64,000 nt of DNA from Datnioides undecimradiatus. Taxonomy: Eukaryota > Chordata > Actinopteri > Lobotiformes > Datnioididae. Each line of letters opens with the position of its first letter. The stretch's first letter is position 1. The notes beneath the pieces are model-generated. The model was given only the letters and a program-made list of their open reading frames with translations, was not told where the DNA came from and ran no database searches. The position numbers and the translations under genes are program-made. The stretch spans positions 6,301,979 through 6,365,978 of the forward strand of contig WARS01000031.1 in assembly GCA_008933995.1 (NCBI GenBank). The letters are read 5' to 3'. Positions 26,001-40,700 of this stretch are shown here, one piece after another.

Positions 26001-27197
26001 AAATCTTCTCCCTTTGTTATTCTCCTCACTGTTTGCAGTAAATCCCACAGTTTAGACCTGAAATCCTCACCGTCCACGTTGCAACATCGTGACTTTCCAA
26101 CGTTCGGAGGAGGAAGAAGAATTTTACATCTGCAAACGCAGCCAGGAGTGCTTGAGTTATTCGCGGCAGCCATATCTACAGAACCAACCAGACCAGGATT
26201 AGAGATGCCGAGTAACTGAAGGAAATTTGTTAGTTTAAAGATCAACTGAAATATCTGTTGTCTGAAGGAGATGTACAAATGTGAGAACTTACCAAGAGAT
26301 AGACAGAGTCGCAGTTTATGATGTGTAATATCTTGTATACAGACGCAAAGAGGAGTGGATAGGAGAATCCTCTTATTCCAGCCTTCCACTCCCAGGTCAG
26401 ATACCCATAAGTCAAAATGTTAAGGTAGCAATAGCACAAAAAAATAAAAGAGACTAAAAAAAATGTTAAGCTGCTGGTTTCAGATTTAAATATGTTGAGC
26501 ACTGCTTGTTGTATTGTTGTATTTTGAGAAACAAAAGTGACCCATACACCAATCTTCCTGTCACACACTCACATACAGCAGGTGACCAATCATGAAACAA
26601 ATAAGATTTCTTACTGACTTTACAGCTGAATGTTTTCTACCTCTGCATTGTCACACAACAAGTGATCTAGCTAAGCAGAAAGAGTCCGTCTGAGCCACGG
26701 AGAGAAACACTTAGAATCAATTGTAGCAGTCCTTTCTTCAATGCCACTGTCTGTTTCTGATTAAAAATTAATTTAACAATGATGATAATTCGTAAAGTTT
26801 CAGTCACACAGCCTGAGATGATAATGTCAAAGGATATCTGAAGACCATACGATGGGAAACCTCCAGAGACTGCCAATACTCATCAGGGACGAAGCTGGTC
26901 TGAACCAGGAAGCAGTTGATCAGTCTGAATACCACAGCAAACACAACAACTCTGGCTTTGAGCACACCTGTGAAAAAATGAAATGAAAAATAACTTCATA
27001 TTATTAGTGTACCTCATTTATTTTATTTTATTTTAATCGCCATTACTTAAATCAATTATTGCGCAGAAAGAGCACATAAGGGCCACACCGTTGAGAGGAG
27101 ATTCATTTTCCCTTGAGTATAGTTGAGATTTTCGTTTCCTCAGTTTCACACCTTCCACTTTATTTCCGAATTTCACACGTGATCGTATGTTCTCCAT
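23028..27197 (-). CDS. pigb: GPI mannosyltransferase 3 (PIG-B)
   Basis: Twelve exons, in minus order: 27197-27089, 26967-26838, 26410-26293, 26175-26071, 25905-25775, 25679-25539, 25434-25383, 25305-25094, 24763-24699, 24613-24394, 23392-23215 and 23141-23028 (stop TGA). They total 1575 bp (524 residues; human about 554). PIG-B is a multi-spanning ER membrane enzyme of glycosyltransferase family 22. It adds the third mannose of the GPI anchor from dolichol-phosphate-mannose. Conserved landmarks are [11 protein letters not shown] in the first luminal loop (with the family's acidic pair), [42 protein letters not shown] and PCHSTPFYS. The second-to-third exon junction only works as an AT-AC intron. 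The start ATG overlaps the stop of a two-codon upstream ORF. All exon phases agree, so the model is strong. Confidence 0.95.
23043..23048 (+). promoter_or_regulatory. Candidate ccpg1 polyadenylation signal inside pigb coding exon
   Basis: This is the first plain AATAAA on the plus strand after the ccpg1 stop (22294) that I found. It lies within the last coding exon of the opposite-strand pigb gene. If it is used, the two 3' ends overlap; an earlier variant signal is equally possible. Confidence 0.3.
26411..26837 (-). other. pigb: U12-type AT-AC intron of pigb
   Basis: On the minus strand the exon ends GTCTTCAG and the intron begins ATATCCTTT, the exact U12 AT-AC donor consensus. Upstream of the acceptor is CCTTAAC (26425-26419), the U12 branch-site core, followed within ten bases by GAC and the next exon (TTATGGGTAT). 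Joining AG to T restores frame and the conserved stretch [11 protein letters not shown]. The obvious GT-AG alternative reads into a TGA stop. Confidence 0.9.
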
Positions 27198-27479
27198 CAG
27201 GACATGTTGTATTTCAGCTTGTCTGCGCTACCTGCTGCCAGCATAACACACCTGTTAAGGTGCCAGTCAGGTGTGTTCAGTCAGATTCAGAGGCTGAGTG
27301 ACCTCAAAGAAATCAGACACAATAAACTCTAATATAAGACATTAACGGATGATGTTTCACCAAGTGAAATACCTGCGCAGTCTTTCAGTTATTTTAACCT
27401 GCAGTATTAGCCTTTAACAACTTCAAACAACTCCTATTTACTACCACTTAGCATATAACGAACCGTATTCGCAGATTTT

Positions 27480-27560
27480 CGCTGCGCTTCCGCGTTCAAA
27501 CTCACTTCCGGGCAAGTGTTGTTTCCCGACTTCAAAGTAAAAGCTCGACACCATAGACGT
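27480..27560 (-). promoter_or_regulatory. pigb: pigb promoter region with ETS-type motif
   Basis: This is a GC-richer segment upstream of the pigb first coding exon. It contains ACTTCCGG at 27504-27511, that is CCGGAAGT on the minus strand, a GABP/ETS-type site typical of housekeeping promoters. The exact start site is not visible. Confidence 0.4.
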
Positions 27561-28559
27561 GCTTGTGACGAGCCTCAGAGGCAAGTCAATTTTTTACTAA
27601 CTGCATTCTCTACGTAATTACACATATTACATCACTCCTTACTATAAACAAGTGAAAAGGATCATAATTTTCTGAGGGCAAAAAACAATATTTTGACTTA
27701 CTGAGTCAAATTACGACACCAGATAAAAACTATGAGGTTATAGTTGTCGATGAATTTGTTTGATGAGACAAAACAAGCAACTACATTATATAAACTATGA
27801 TCAGCAAGTCCAAGGTTTGACCTATTATCTCAAGATCTTTAAGATGCACATTTTTCATATGTTTTATTGCTCTTTTTCATCCCTTGCTGCTTTCCCTGAA
27901 TACATTAAAGTGAAAATCCCTGAAGCCAGTGGTGGAATAAATCTAAGCACATTTACTGAAGTATAAGACAGGACTTTCATACAAACTTTAGATACTTAGG
28001 CTTCTTTACTAATTATACCACTTACAATGTCCACTCCACTATAGTTCAGAGGGAAATAATTTGATTCTTTTACACTCTTTCACAGCTTTAGTCACTTGTT
28101 ACTTTACAGTGTATTTTTTTGCATGTAAAATATAAAAACTCATAAAATAGGATACTTTACCAAAACAATTCATGGCTCCATCTTCACAAATGTGAAACTT
28201 TAGTGTTTTATTTTGTTGGTCTAATTCATGAATTTTGTACAATGTGAAGGTTTCAGTAATTGCAAAAAAAGGACAAAGTTTAAATGTGTAATCTAACGTA
28301 ACACTTCATTATTGTTGGTTGAACTGTCATATGTGTGTTTCTCTATGGAGTGATTTACATCTAATATATTTTCTTCATTACATGCTATTACTACATATTT
28401 TATGCAAGGCCTTTACTCTTTTATTTTATCGTGTATATTAACAATTTTACCCAAGAAAAATGCCTAAATACATTCTCCCCCATTTATTGAATGATTGAAA
28501 CCCTTTTCAGTCCTTCTAACGTAGCACAGGTGAACGTTATCATTGAAACGAACCTTTTA

Positions 28560-28740
28560 TTGCAGAGCAGGAAGCGCTTCACCGCCGAGCTCCACCAGGG
28601 GGCGAACTGCAGCTCATTGTTGTTCCGCCGAATTCACAGTAGAAGAAGAATGTTAGCCTGCAGCGCGTCAGTCTCCCTGCAGTCCATGTAGTTTTGTCTG
28701 GTGTTTTTACGTTTGTGTTCCTCCGCCTGTGCGCTTTTGG
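28560..28740 (+). promoter_or_regulatory. pigbos1: pigbos1 promoter and non-coding first exon
   Basis: A GC-rich segment carries a strong CTCF-like core (CCACCAGGGGGCG, 28592-28604) and the word AGTAGAAGAAGAA near the likely start. It ends in a donor (GCTTTTG then GTGAGT) after 28739. The acceptor is the CTTTCAG ending at 29714, just upstream of the pigbos1 ATG. Confidence 0.5.
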
Positions 28741-29754
28741 TGAGTACAAACACTTTGAACACACCGCTTCGTCGGTGAGTTATGAGTGTTGCAGAGAAAC
28801 GACTCTAAACAGGCTAAAATGTCATATTTAAGTTGTGTCCAGCTAAATGGCTAATAAACTGCCAAGGTGGTAGACAGTCTGTCTCTACATCCGGTCTGGT
28901 TTTGTTTTTGGGTTTTTTTTTTCAAAATAAGACCTTTTACGATACATTCTTCGTAAAAAGGTTTTTAAGTCTTTAAAAAGTTTACTTTTAAATTACACAG
29001 TGAGTAGTAAGACGACAAAGACACACTATCTGGCAATGTACCAATTCCATTAATTTTATAGTTATTGATCTCAGATAGCATAAGGTAAAAGGCTGCTGTT
29101 GAGTTTTTGGCCTCAGCCTCAGTCATCCTTGGATTTTTATTTAAAAGACTCTGTGATTGCATGCATTGTAAATTTGGACCCATTATTAAAAAAAAAAAAA
29201 AGAAAAAAAAGAAAAGAAGCATCTATAAGTTAATAATTCATAAAAAAAAATTTCCTCATACTGAAGGCTCCTCTTGCTGAGGAGGGTTATTGAAGGTTGG
29301 TGTTGGAATTAATTGGAACAGATGAAATTGTTATCTAGGTGTGTTTAGCTATTTGCAAGTTTGCTCTTGCATTGACCTGGTCATGTAAATAGTACTTTGT
29401 AATATTGTGTAGAATATAGTGCTGTCACCGGCTGGGGATTTTTTTTATTTTTAATTAATTTTTTTTTATTTTTTTTTTAAATTCAGAAACATTGTTTTTC
29501 AGCTTTGGATATGCTATTTCTACAATGCCTTTTGGTCTAACACAGCCAGCAAGGCAGCAGTTAGTTTGGACCATCCGTAAAGCAAGTTATGTGTAAAATT
29601 TTGCAAGAACATGTAACATTCAACAGGTTCAAAATGATTAGAAATACTCTTGCATTACAATTCAAACTGTCTAAGTAAAGTCTCTTGGATAACACTACTT
29701 TTCTCTTCTTTCAGGATCATCTTGCATCTCAACATTGGGATTTCATATTAAAAG

Positions 29755-29913
29755 ATGTTCAGAAGAAGAATACCCTTCACACAGATTGTCTTCGTCACAC
29801 TGCTTGGAGTCACTGGTGGTATTTATATCTACAGACCTTATTTTGAACCAGTGCTGAAGACTTCAGGACAGCAAAACCAGGATGTGCCAAAGAAACAGAA
29901 AGAAACAGACTGA
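29755..29913 (+). CDS. pigbos1: PIGBOS1 mitochondrial outer-membrane microprotein
   Basis: A 52-codon ORF lies wholly in the second exon. It begins MFRRRIPFTQIVF and has one hydrophobic segment at about residues 8-26 with a GVTGGIYIY core. A polar, Lys/Gln-rich C-terminus follows. The human protein is 54 residues and shares the MFRR start, the Gly-Gly-x-Tyr-Ile turn and a Glu/Lys-rich tail. In human it sits in the mitochondrial outer membrane and contacts the ER protein CLCC1, modulating the unfolded protein response. The position next to pigb on the opposite strand, between pigb and rab27a, matches the human locus. AATAAA follows at 30051-30056. It is easily missed because it is short. Confidence 0.93.
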   Translation: MFRRRIPFTQIVFVTLLGVTGGIYIYRPYFEPVLKTSGQQNQDVPKKQKETD

Positions 29914-30050
29914 AATAAATCAAGAAAAACCTCACAGACAGAAGCCAGAAGAACTACACCAGAGACTGCTGGGCTGTCAGAGCCACAGGCAATACAAAAA
30001 CAAGATCATGCTTCTCCGGGTTTCTCTGTATGACTGTATAACTAATGTAA

Positions 30051-30056
30051 AATAAA
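30051..30056 (+). promoter_or_regulatory. pigbos1: pigbos1 polyadenylation signal
   Basis: AATAAA about 140 bases after the pigbos1 stop codon, the first canonical signal downstream. Confidence 0.65.
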
Positions 30057-30059
30057 CAA

Positions 30060-31290
30060 CAATTTGAATGTATGAATTATTATATGGTTCAAAATGCCAA
30101 AGCATAAGTCTAAGTCTCAAAGTCTCACAGGTCATTATACATCCATTTTCATTTTCAAAGCTTATAATGGAAGAAAAAATTATTATAATTCATATCATAA
30201 TTAATATTCAGTAATTTTGAGTCCATTGATGTCAAAAGCATGACTAAAACTACAGCAAAGCTGCTCCAGTGGCTAAGGACTGTGATCGTCACTATAGACT
30301 ACTACAAATGCCAAAACCCACAAGTGTTTCAGCCATGTGCTTGTTCGCTCGATTGGCAGTGCTTTTTTTCCCACAGGGATTAACATTTATAAAGAAAAGG
30401 AGGTCTGAGGTCCACATAAACCCTTATATAATTCACATGTTCTATAGGAAAGAATAAATATTTGTGTTAAGCTATACAATATAAGTTTTCTATTCAACAT
30501 TGTATAATGCAAGTACGATGTGAAAACTCTACATTTACATTAAAAGTTCCTCATTCAAAATCCTGCCTAAGTAAAAGTAAGTAAAGTATTTCCAACCTAA
30601 ACCAAAGCTTGTCTCCTTGGAGCGAAATAGTTATTTGTGATTCAAGTGAAATTGAAAATGAATTCAGTTTTCATGATTCACAGCTTAGTATATGATGATT
30701 TAAAGGCTGGACTTTGGAATAAAATATAATTTAAATTTTTCTTCTGTGATGATTCTATGAATACACACGAGCAGTGTTATGGAGAAAACACTTTGTGGCA
30801 GATAATATTTGTCATACTTGAGACATTTCATGTATGTGTTGTTCCCTTTGCAGCTGTTGTAACATATTCTCAGTCTGTGGGCTGGTTAAAAGTAAAGTAC
30901 AAACACATTAGCATCAAAGTATATATTAATTACGATAAATAAAAGTGCTCTTCATGCGAGTAATTCGGTTTAATATATTATTGCATTTTAATTATCGATG
31001 TGTCAGCACTTTGATGTTGCAGCTGGTGAAGGTGAAGCTCATTTAACTTTACTGCTGCTGAGGATCATATATGAATTTAACCTCAGTGATCATTAAAATC
31101 ATATCTTTACTATATTTTACTATATTAACATATCGAAGTGTGTTTGCTTTTCATTGATTATATTCTGTATCAGCCTGAATATGTAACCTAACTGATACAA
31201 ACTAACAGTGGTATAGTGGTAGTAACTTGAGCAGCCTGAAAATACTTTGTAACGTTCATCTTGTTTTTTAATGCCTTGCGTTACACTTGC
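30060..31290. other. pigbos1-rab27a intergenic region
   Basis: AT-rich sequence with no exon-like ORF recognised on either strand. Nothing functional could be assigned. It ends in the minisatellite upstream of rab27a. Confidence 0.5.
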
Positions 31291-31298
31291 TTTGTTGT

Positions 31299-31525
31299 GT
31301 GCTCAGTAACGTGCCGCACAGTATTTCCTCTTCAGTTTTATCGGCTGTGAGTAATGTAACGGCAATGTATTTCCCATTAAGTTATAGCAGCTGTGAGTAA
31401 TGTAACGCCGGTCTATTCTTCCTAAGTTTCACCGACTGTGAGCAATGTAACGCAAAGTACTTCCTCTCCTGTTGCACCGGCTGTGAGTAACGTACCGGCC
31501 CTTGTTTCCTCCTCAGATCACGCAC
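31299..31525 (+). repeat. Minisatellite of about 45-bp units
   Basis: Roughly five diverged head-to-tail units of 44-47 bp. Each contains a version of GGCTGTGAGTAATGTAACG followed by a T/C-rich TTTCCTC part. The clearest unit starts are near 31343, 31390, 31434 and 31479; the first unit (near 31302) is the most diverged. The array abuts the CpG-rich rab27a promoter. Confidence 0.8.
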
Positions 31526-31768
31526 CGGCCTCCAGCTCCGTGAGGAGGAGCTGTTTCTCAGCAGCACGTCATCTCTGTAAAGTACAGCTGTCCGGTCAGA
31601 GTTAATGAAGCTGCTCTCATGTCAGCTAATGGATCAGAGGCTACGGACGAAGTAACGGCTTCACTTCTGCAGCTTTGGAAAAAGTCTTTATCGCTCACTT
31701 TGAACCTCGGCCGCTGTTTTCTTGGCTAACAGCAGCTCTCTGTGCGCAGCAGCAACGCCCCGGGGCTG
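31500..31768 (+). promoter_or_regulatory. rab27a: rab27a promoter and non-coding first exon
   Basis: A CpG-rich segment ends with CGCCCCGGGGCTG, then a GTGAGT donor after 31768. The next plausible acceptor in the correct context is the TTTCAG ending at 37143, just before the coding start, giving a first intron of about 5.4 kb. The transcription start is inferred. Confidence 0.5.
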
Positions 31769-34700
31769 GTGAGTAGTTAAAATGTGTTTCCAGGAAATCA
31801 GTCGAAGAAATCTTCAGTGTGTAGCATCTGTCAGGAGTTACCGAGAGCTTGAAAAGTTTTATATTTCACTTCACTTTATGGGCTGCGTTAGTGACGAACT
31901 GACTAAACACAAACGGTTTGTCTGATTCACCCTCAGATTACCAAACACTGCTGGGAAACATTTCTACACCTGCCTTCTCCTCCTCTCAGCGCTTTCCACA
32001 CTTGCTCAAAACTGTTACAAGCTCAACTCCGCTGTTTTACATGTAAAAAACAAAACAGCTTTTAGTTAGTGGGGCTTTAAAGTTATTGACAGTCACCGCT
32101 GCGTTTGCGCACGTTTGGACCCACATGTAGGCTTCAACATGTCTGACAGAGGAAGCTGGGAGGCTGGCATCCAGTTTGGTCTCCTTGGCAAGAGTCATAT
32201 CAAGTAAAAAAAAAAGATGATTTTTTTTTTGCTCATGTGGCCACCTGACCACCAGCAGTGACAGACGCATGAGGACCAGCTGAGGGTGATACGAGTTTCT
32301 ATTGGTTTCGGTTAATCGATTTGAGCGTTTCTTCGTTTGTGTCTCAGGATGGGACTGAGCTTCATGCGCCTCACACTACTGATAAAACCTCACAAACTAT
32401 TTTAATGACTGGAGAGTTACCAGCTTTGGCAACCAGTGGTTTTTAATGATAATGGTTCTCGTATCTAATTTGATTTTTATTCTGAGTTGCACATCATCAG
32501 TGTCACACTTAGTGCTGCACCCTTTCAAGTTTATGGTATGTGCATATCCGGATTTTCCCAAGGAGCTGCTGGGCTGTGTTGGATACATGCCCAGGGTGGG
32601 TCTTCCACTTCTCCCTGACAAATGATTAAAGCTGCTTTTTGTTTGCTGGTCTGGGGTGGTACGGTGGTACAGTGGCCTGGCAAATGCCCAGGGCCACCAG
32701 GTTATCTCCCGCTGTAGGATGAAGTGCCAACAGATATTAAGGCAGAGCTCAGAGTTCCTCTTTGTCCACTGTTTTATAACTTGATATAAATAGCATTGAG
32801 AGGGAATGTCTTTCTCATGAGAGTCCTGTAAAAAATATGCAGAAACAACAAGTTACAGACAAAAATATGACCACGACAAACCACAAAGAAAACGTCTAAT
32901 ACAACCACATAAAAGCACCTTAAACTCTCGTAAAACATGTTGTTGCCCTGCGTCCTCACCAAAAATACTGACACACTATTTTTGTTGTTTTCAGACGTTC
33001 TTTAACTAAAGTGATTAAGAAATTTCTAGACCAGGATAGTTTTATATTACTTCTGTCAGGGATGCACTCGGGGCTGGATTAACACAGGAGGTGGCTCCAG
33101 GGCAAAACTGCATAGTGGGGTACCCCCGTTTTTCACATTTTCCTCACATTGTGTTTGTATTAGTCAGTAATTAATTGCTGGTAAATTAATTAAACACACT
33201 TTTTTGGAATTGTACCGTGCAACCTTAATTATCCTTGAAGTAATACTCTAGATATCTAATAAATCTAATAAAGTCCCCCCGCACCATCAGGTAGTTGCAG
33301 TTAAGTGCAGCTTGTGAGGCCCATTTCACTGAAGGGAACACTGTATTATGTGGCACCTTAATCTGGTGGTACAACAGGGCCTCGCTTGTTGTCTGTTAAA
33401 GGTTGTGGGAAACATGAGACTGTCTAGTGTTTTTTCTGAAACCAAGGTTATCTTGCACGATTTCTAATGCATAAAAAAGGTGATAAGGTAAAGTTTATAT
33501 ATTAGGAGGGTGGTTGTCAGACCATTTAGCCACAAGCAACCAGACACCAACACGTCTCAGAGAGGTCATCCTTCCAACTTTTAGAGCTTTCTTCAGGTCA
33601 GGTCTGTTCCACCTCTTTGATTTGAGATCAGCTACATTGTGTTTCATTTGGAGAAGTCTTTGTCCTGTAGAGGAAGCCAGGTTGGGACATTGTTGTTTCA
33701 GAAACTGTATTAAGGATAAGACGTGTTTTTTGACAGCAATCAGTGTGATCTGCAGAAGCTGATACTGTGATATGAAGAGGAAATGGCAGTTTATATGACA
33801 GCTTTGCATGATAGACACATTATGAGCATTTTTTTCCCTCATCCTAACACTCGATTGTTAACATGAGATGATGTTATTTCTTGTTTTTCGATTTGGGCCT
33901 GATAAGGAGTTGCCTAATTAGGCAGATGAGAGTCTGCAGAAATATGCTGACACAATCTGCAGCTCCAGCTGTGTGGTTTTGCTTAACTTGTGGGACTTCT
34001 GTGACCTGTTTTCACTTGAACAGAAATCATAAACTGACTCAAGTCTTTCTGCCAGGGTTTTCAATAATAATGTCTCCAGTGTGGGTAGAAAAATATATAA
34101 TCTGATGTCAGAATTAGTTGTGACTAAATTACACAAACTAACGTAACTGATTGGCGTTCAGCTGTGTTGAACTGTGTGAATAGACTATTTTTGGCAGCAG
34201 GACAATGTGTTAATAAGAACATTCACGATGTCTGAGATCCATTCATGTGAGCCAACATGCATCATTGCATGACACTCACCTAACTCTTCATGATGCAGCC
34301 ATATTTCTGTATTTCTTCTTAAATACACCTGAAGTCAAAATGCCAATAAAAGTTCTTAAGACAAACATTTACCAGTCAATTGTAACAAGAACAAGAGTGA
34401 TTAAAAAAATGCAAATAGCTTCATTGAGAACAAGGGCAAGTAGAAAATGAATAAATAATGAAAACATAAAGACAAAATTCAAACAATAAACAAGAAATTA
34501 AAAGCCTATAAGGCTCAAATAAAATCATTATTTAATTAACACTAATACTAATACATCTTTAGAGGATACACTAACTCAGCATCATTTCGTCATTATTCAG
34601 TACAAACTACAAAACTGTATTGCAGTCTACATAACAAGAGGTGTTGGTTCATGGTTAGTTACTTCCGAAGACAAAACGCAAAGTAATTCAACGAAATGAC

Positions 34701-34795
34701 CAACTGAAGTTGACTCAACAAATCTTTCAAACAGTTTCACCAAAAAATGTACGTTATAACCCACAGGACTGATGTATTAGATTGCAGTAGATTTA

Positions 34796-34822
34796 GCTCA
34801 GTGTACCTAATAAACTGGACAC

Positions 34823-34854
<32 letters not shown>

Positions 34855-34855
34855 G
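34796..34855 (+). repeat. (GT)n microsatellite with transposon-end sequence
   Basis: A (TG)13 run at 34823-34848 follows CAGTGTACCTAATAAACTGG. From memory, that word is a frequent terminal sequence of dispersed repeats in fish. It lies in rab27a intron 1. Confidence 0.7.
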
Positions 34856-35331
34856 TGGGTGCACATGTATGCATGTGTAACAGCGAGCCTGTTGAATAGA
34901 GGAAAGAGGAAAGTGTTGTAATGAAAGATGAAGTCTGGCAGGAAGCTGTGAGTTTTAAGCTGAAGAATCATCTTTTCATTTTCTATATAAAAGTGTTGAT
35001 TTTGTGGTGCGGAAAACACGATTTTCACTGACCAAAATGAAGCAAATCACACTGTACATTTACAGTTTCTCTGTGGGCCTCAGTGCCTGAAAAGCCTGTG
35101 GCTCCCTAATAGCTGCATCTCACTTCTTTTATTGACAACAGTGAGGCCAATAAACTGTTTCAAAGAGATTCACAACAGGAAACGGCAAAAAATAAATAAA
35201 TAAAATCACCAAACCACCACCAAAACCTAAAGGAATTTAAAACAGAAGTTTTTCAAGAAGATAATTAATAGTGAATGGCATGCGATCCAAACCCAGCTCA
35301 TTTTACAGCCATGATGGAGAGGCCTATGGCT

Positions 35332-35369
35332 TTGAAAGTTATAAATAAACTTTTATTTATAACTTTCAA
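35332..35369. repeat. Perfect 18-bp inverted repeat, 2-nt spacer
   Basis: Arms 35332-35349 and 35352-35369 are exact reverse complements, separated by CT. The AT-rich palindrome could form a cruciform, or a hairpin in the rab27a intron RNA. Confidence 0.9.
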
Positions 35370-37102
35370 CCCAAATGAATCTACAACAGGCCCCTGAGCA
35401 GGAATGTGGGCTTCATGGTTATGGATCTTTGAGGTCTTTGCTCGCCGTTTATGGTCACATTAGTGCTCTTGGCAAACCGTTTCCATCACAGTGCATTTAT
35501 CATGGATCTTGATTTTGCACGAGACTGTAAGCTGCTTATGACTCCAGATGAAAGGTTCACTGGGGGTTGCGGTGAAAAAATGCAAGACTTGTCTGAATAC
35601 TTTACTATACACGGGTCACATGATACATCTGTGCTTTCTTTTAAATGTTTTGACCATAATCAGCTGACCGTGTCAAGTGAAATGTCTGATATTCATTGTG
35701 TACTACTCATTGTGTGCTACTTGTTGATTTAATAAAATCAAGAGAGGGAGAGAGAGAAAGTACAACTACTTTCATTAATAGTGTGTAGACAGGAATTTGA
35801 GTCTGTTTTGGTGTGAGTGTGGCTGCAGAAGGACAGAGGAATTTAAAATGCTTCCTGTCACTGTGTCAGCATGATGAAACAGCTCTTTCGTTACACACAT
35901 TAGCCCACAATGCCATGAACTGTGCAATACTAGCTCTGGAGGTCTTGCATAATATTGGAAAAGTATACATAAGATATAACTTATTTACGTCTCCCAGCAG
36001 CTTCAGGTGAAACTACACAGTGTATGAGCCGAACGAAGGTGGAGTTGAGCCTGGTTATGTTGTTGCTTTTTAGATGTGGGGGGAGGAAATGTGGAAAATG
36101 AATCTTAGGCCTCATGCATGCATAATTAATTGTTGGCAAGCTAAGCCTACAAGCTGTCACTGACAGATTTTCACTGCTTCTGTAGATTATTGATAAACAC
36201 AAACTGATTTCCATATAAAAACAGCTGCAACACTTTGTGCATTCTGTAATTTAATAGGTCAATCAAAGATGCATTAAAGAAAAAGTTAAACAAACTGAAT
36301 AAAGGAGATCATTTTATTTTTTCAACTCGTTGTCAATGCATTGTGTATGCTATACTACAGTAAGTGTGGGAAGGCTGTGAGCTCCCTGTCTGCTCTGTGT
36401 GTTATTTGCTTGATGTAGTATTGTGGTCACATAAATCTTGAGTAAATAATACAGGTTGGCATCTGTAGTAGGACATGATGTTCTCCATGTAGCTTCACTG
36501 GCAAAGACGAGATGCGTTCTCAGCATTTGTTTTTATGGCTGTTCTCAATTGACCGGCACCAGAGTGACGATGGAATTCATGTTAAGATGATCACCAGCAC
36601 TGTAATTAAATGTTAATTGCATACTGTTGATCATCCCGTTGGACCAGAAAGACGACAGACATCAGGCAATGAGGTGAGCAATGACTGAACCGTGTAGTCT
36701 GATTACAGGAATCGGTCTCTTCAAACTGCATCACATTCAATCTGCAGAGAAACTGAACTCTAATCTATCAGTGTTTATTCAACATGGTAGAAGATGTTTG
36801 GACAAAATGATCGCCTCAGAGACAGATCTTAAAGCCCTTCGCAGACTTAGTGGATGTTTCCCTCTCTCTCCTCTTAGTTTTGTTTGAAATCTTGAAAAAC
36901 TGACAACACATAGTTTCACTTTTTTATTTTGCGTTTCACTTTTCCACTTTTTAAAGGGTTCTCTAGAGTTTGCATGGTGGCCTGATGTAGATGCTTTCAG
37001 TGCGTGGGTTCACATCAAGATCTCGTGTCACCAGTTAAATCATTCTTCTTACTGTCCTGCCATTTTGTCTATTTGCTATTTGTTTCATGTCTTTGCAAAT
37101 AG

Positions 37103-40700
<3,598 letters not shown>

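Noticed and set aside
25721..26389. 222-codon minus-strand ORF over the pigb exons
   Set aside because: It reads pigb exon 26071-26175 out of frame and runs through introns; the splice-supported frame gives the conserved PIG-B sequence.
26411..26858. GT-AG model for the pigb intron (donor after GAG, acceptor after TTTTTTTAG near 26456)
   Set aside because: It drops the conserved VSHRMVF residues and meets TGA after 13 codons, whereas the AT-AC junction keeps frame and conservation.
31299..31525. Regular repeats considered as a CRISPR-like array
   Set aside because: Eukaryotic context, units diverge along their whole length and there are no unique spacers between identical repeats; it is a minisatellite.
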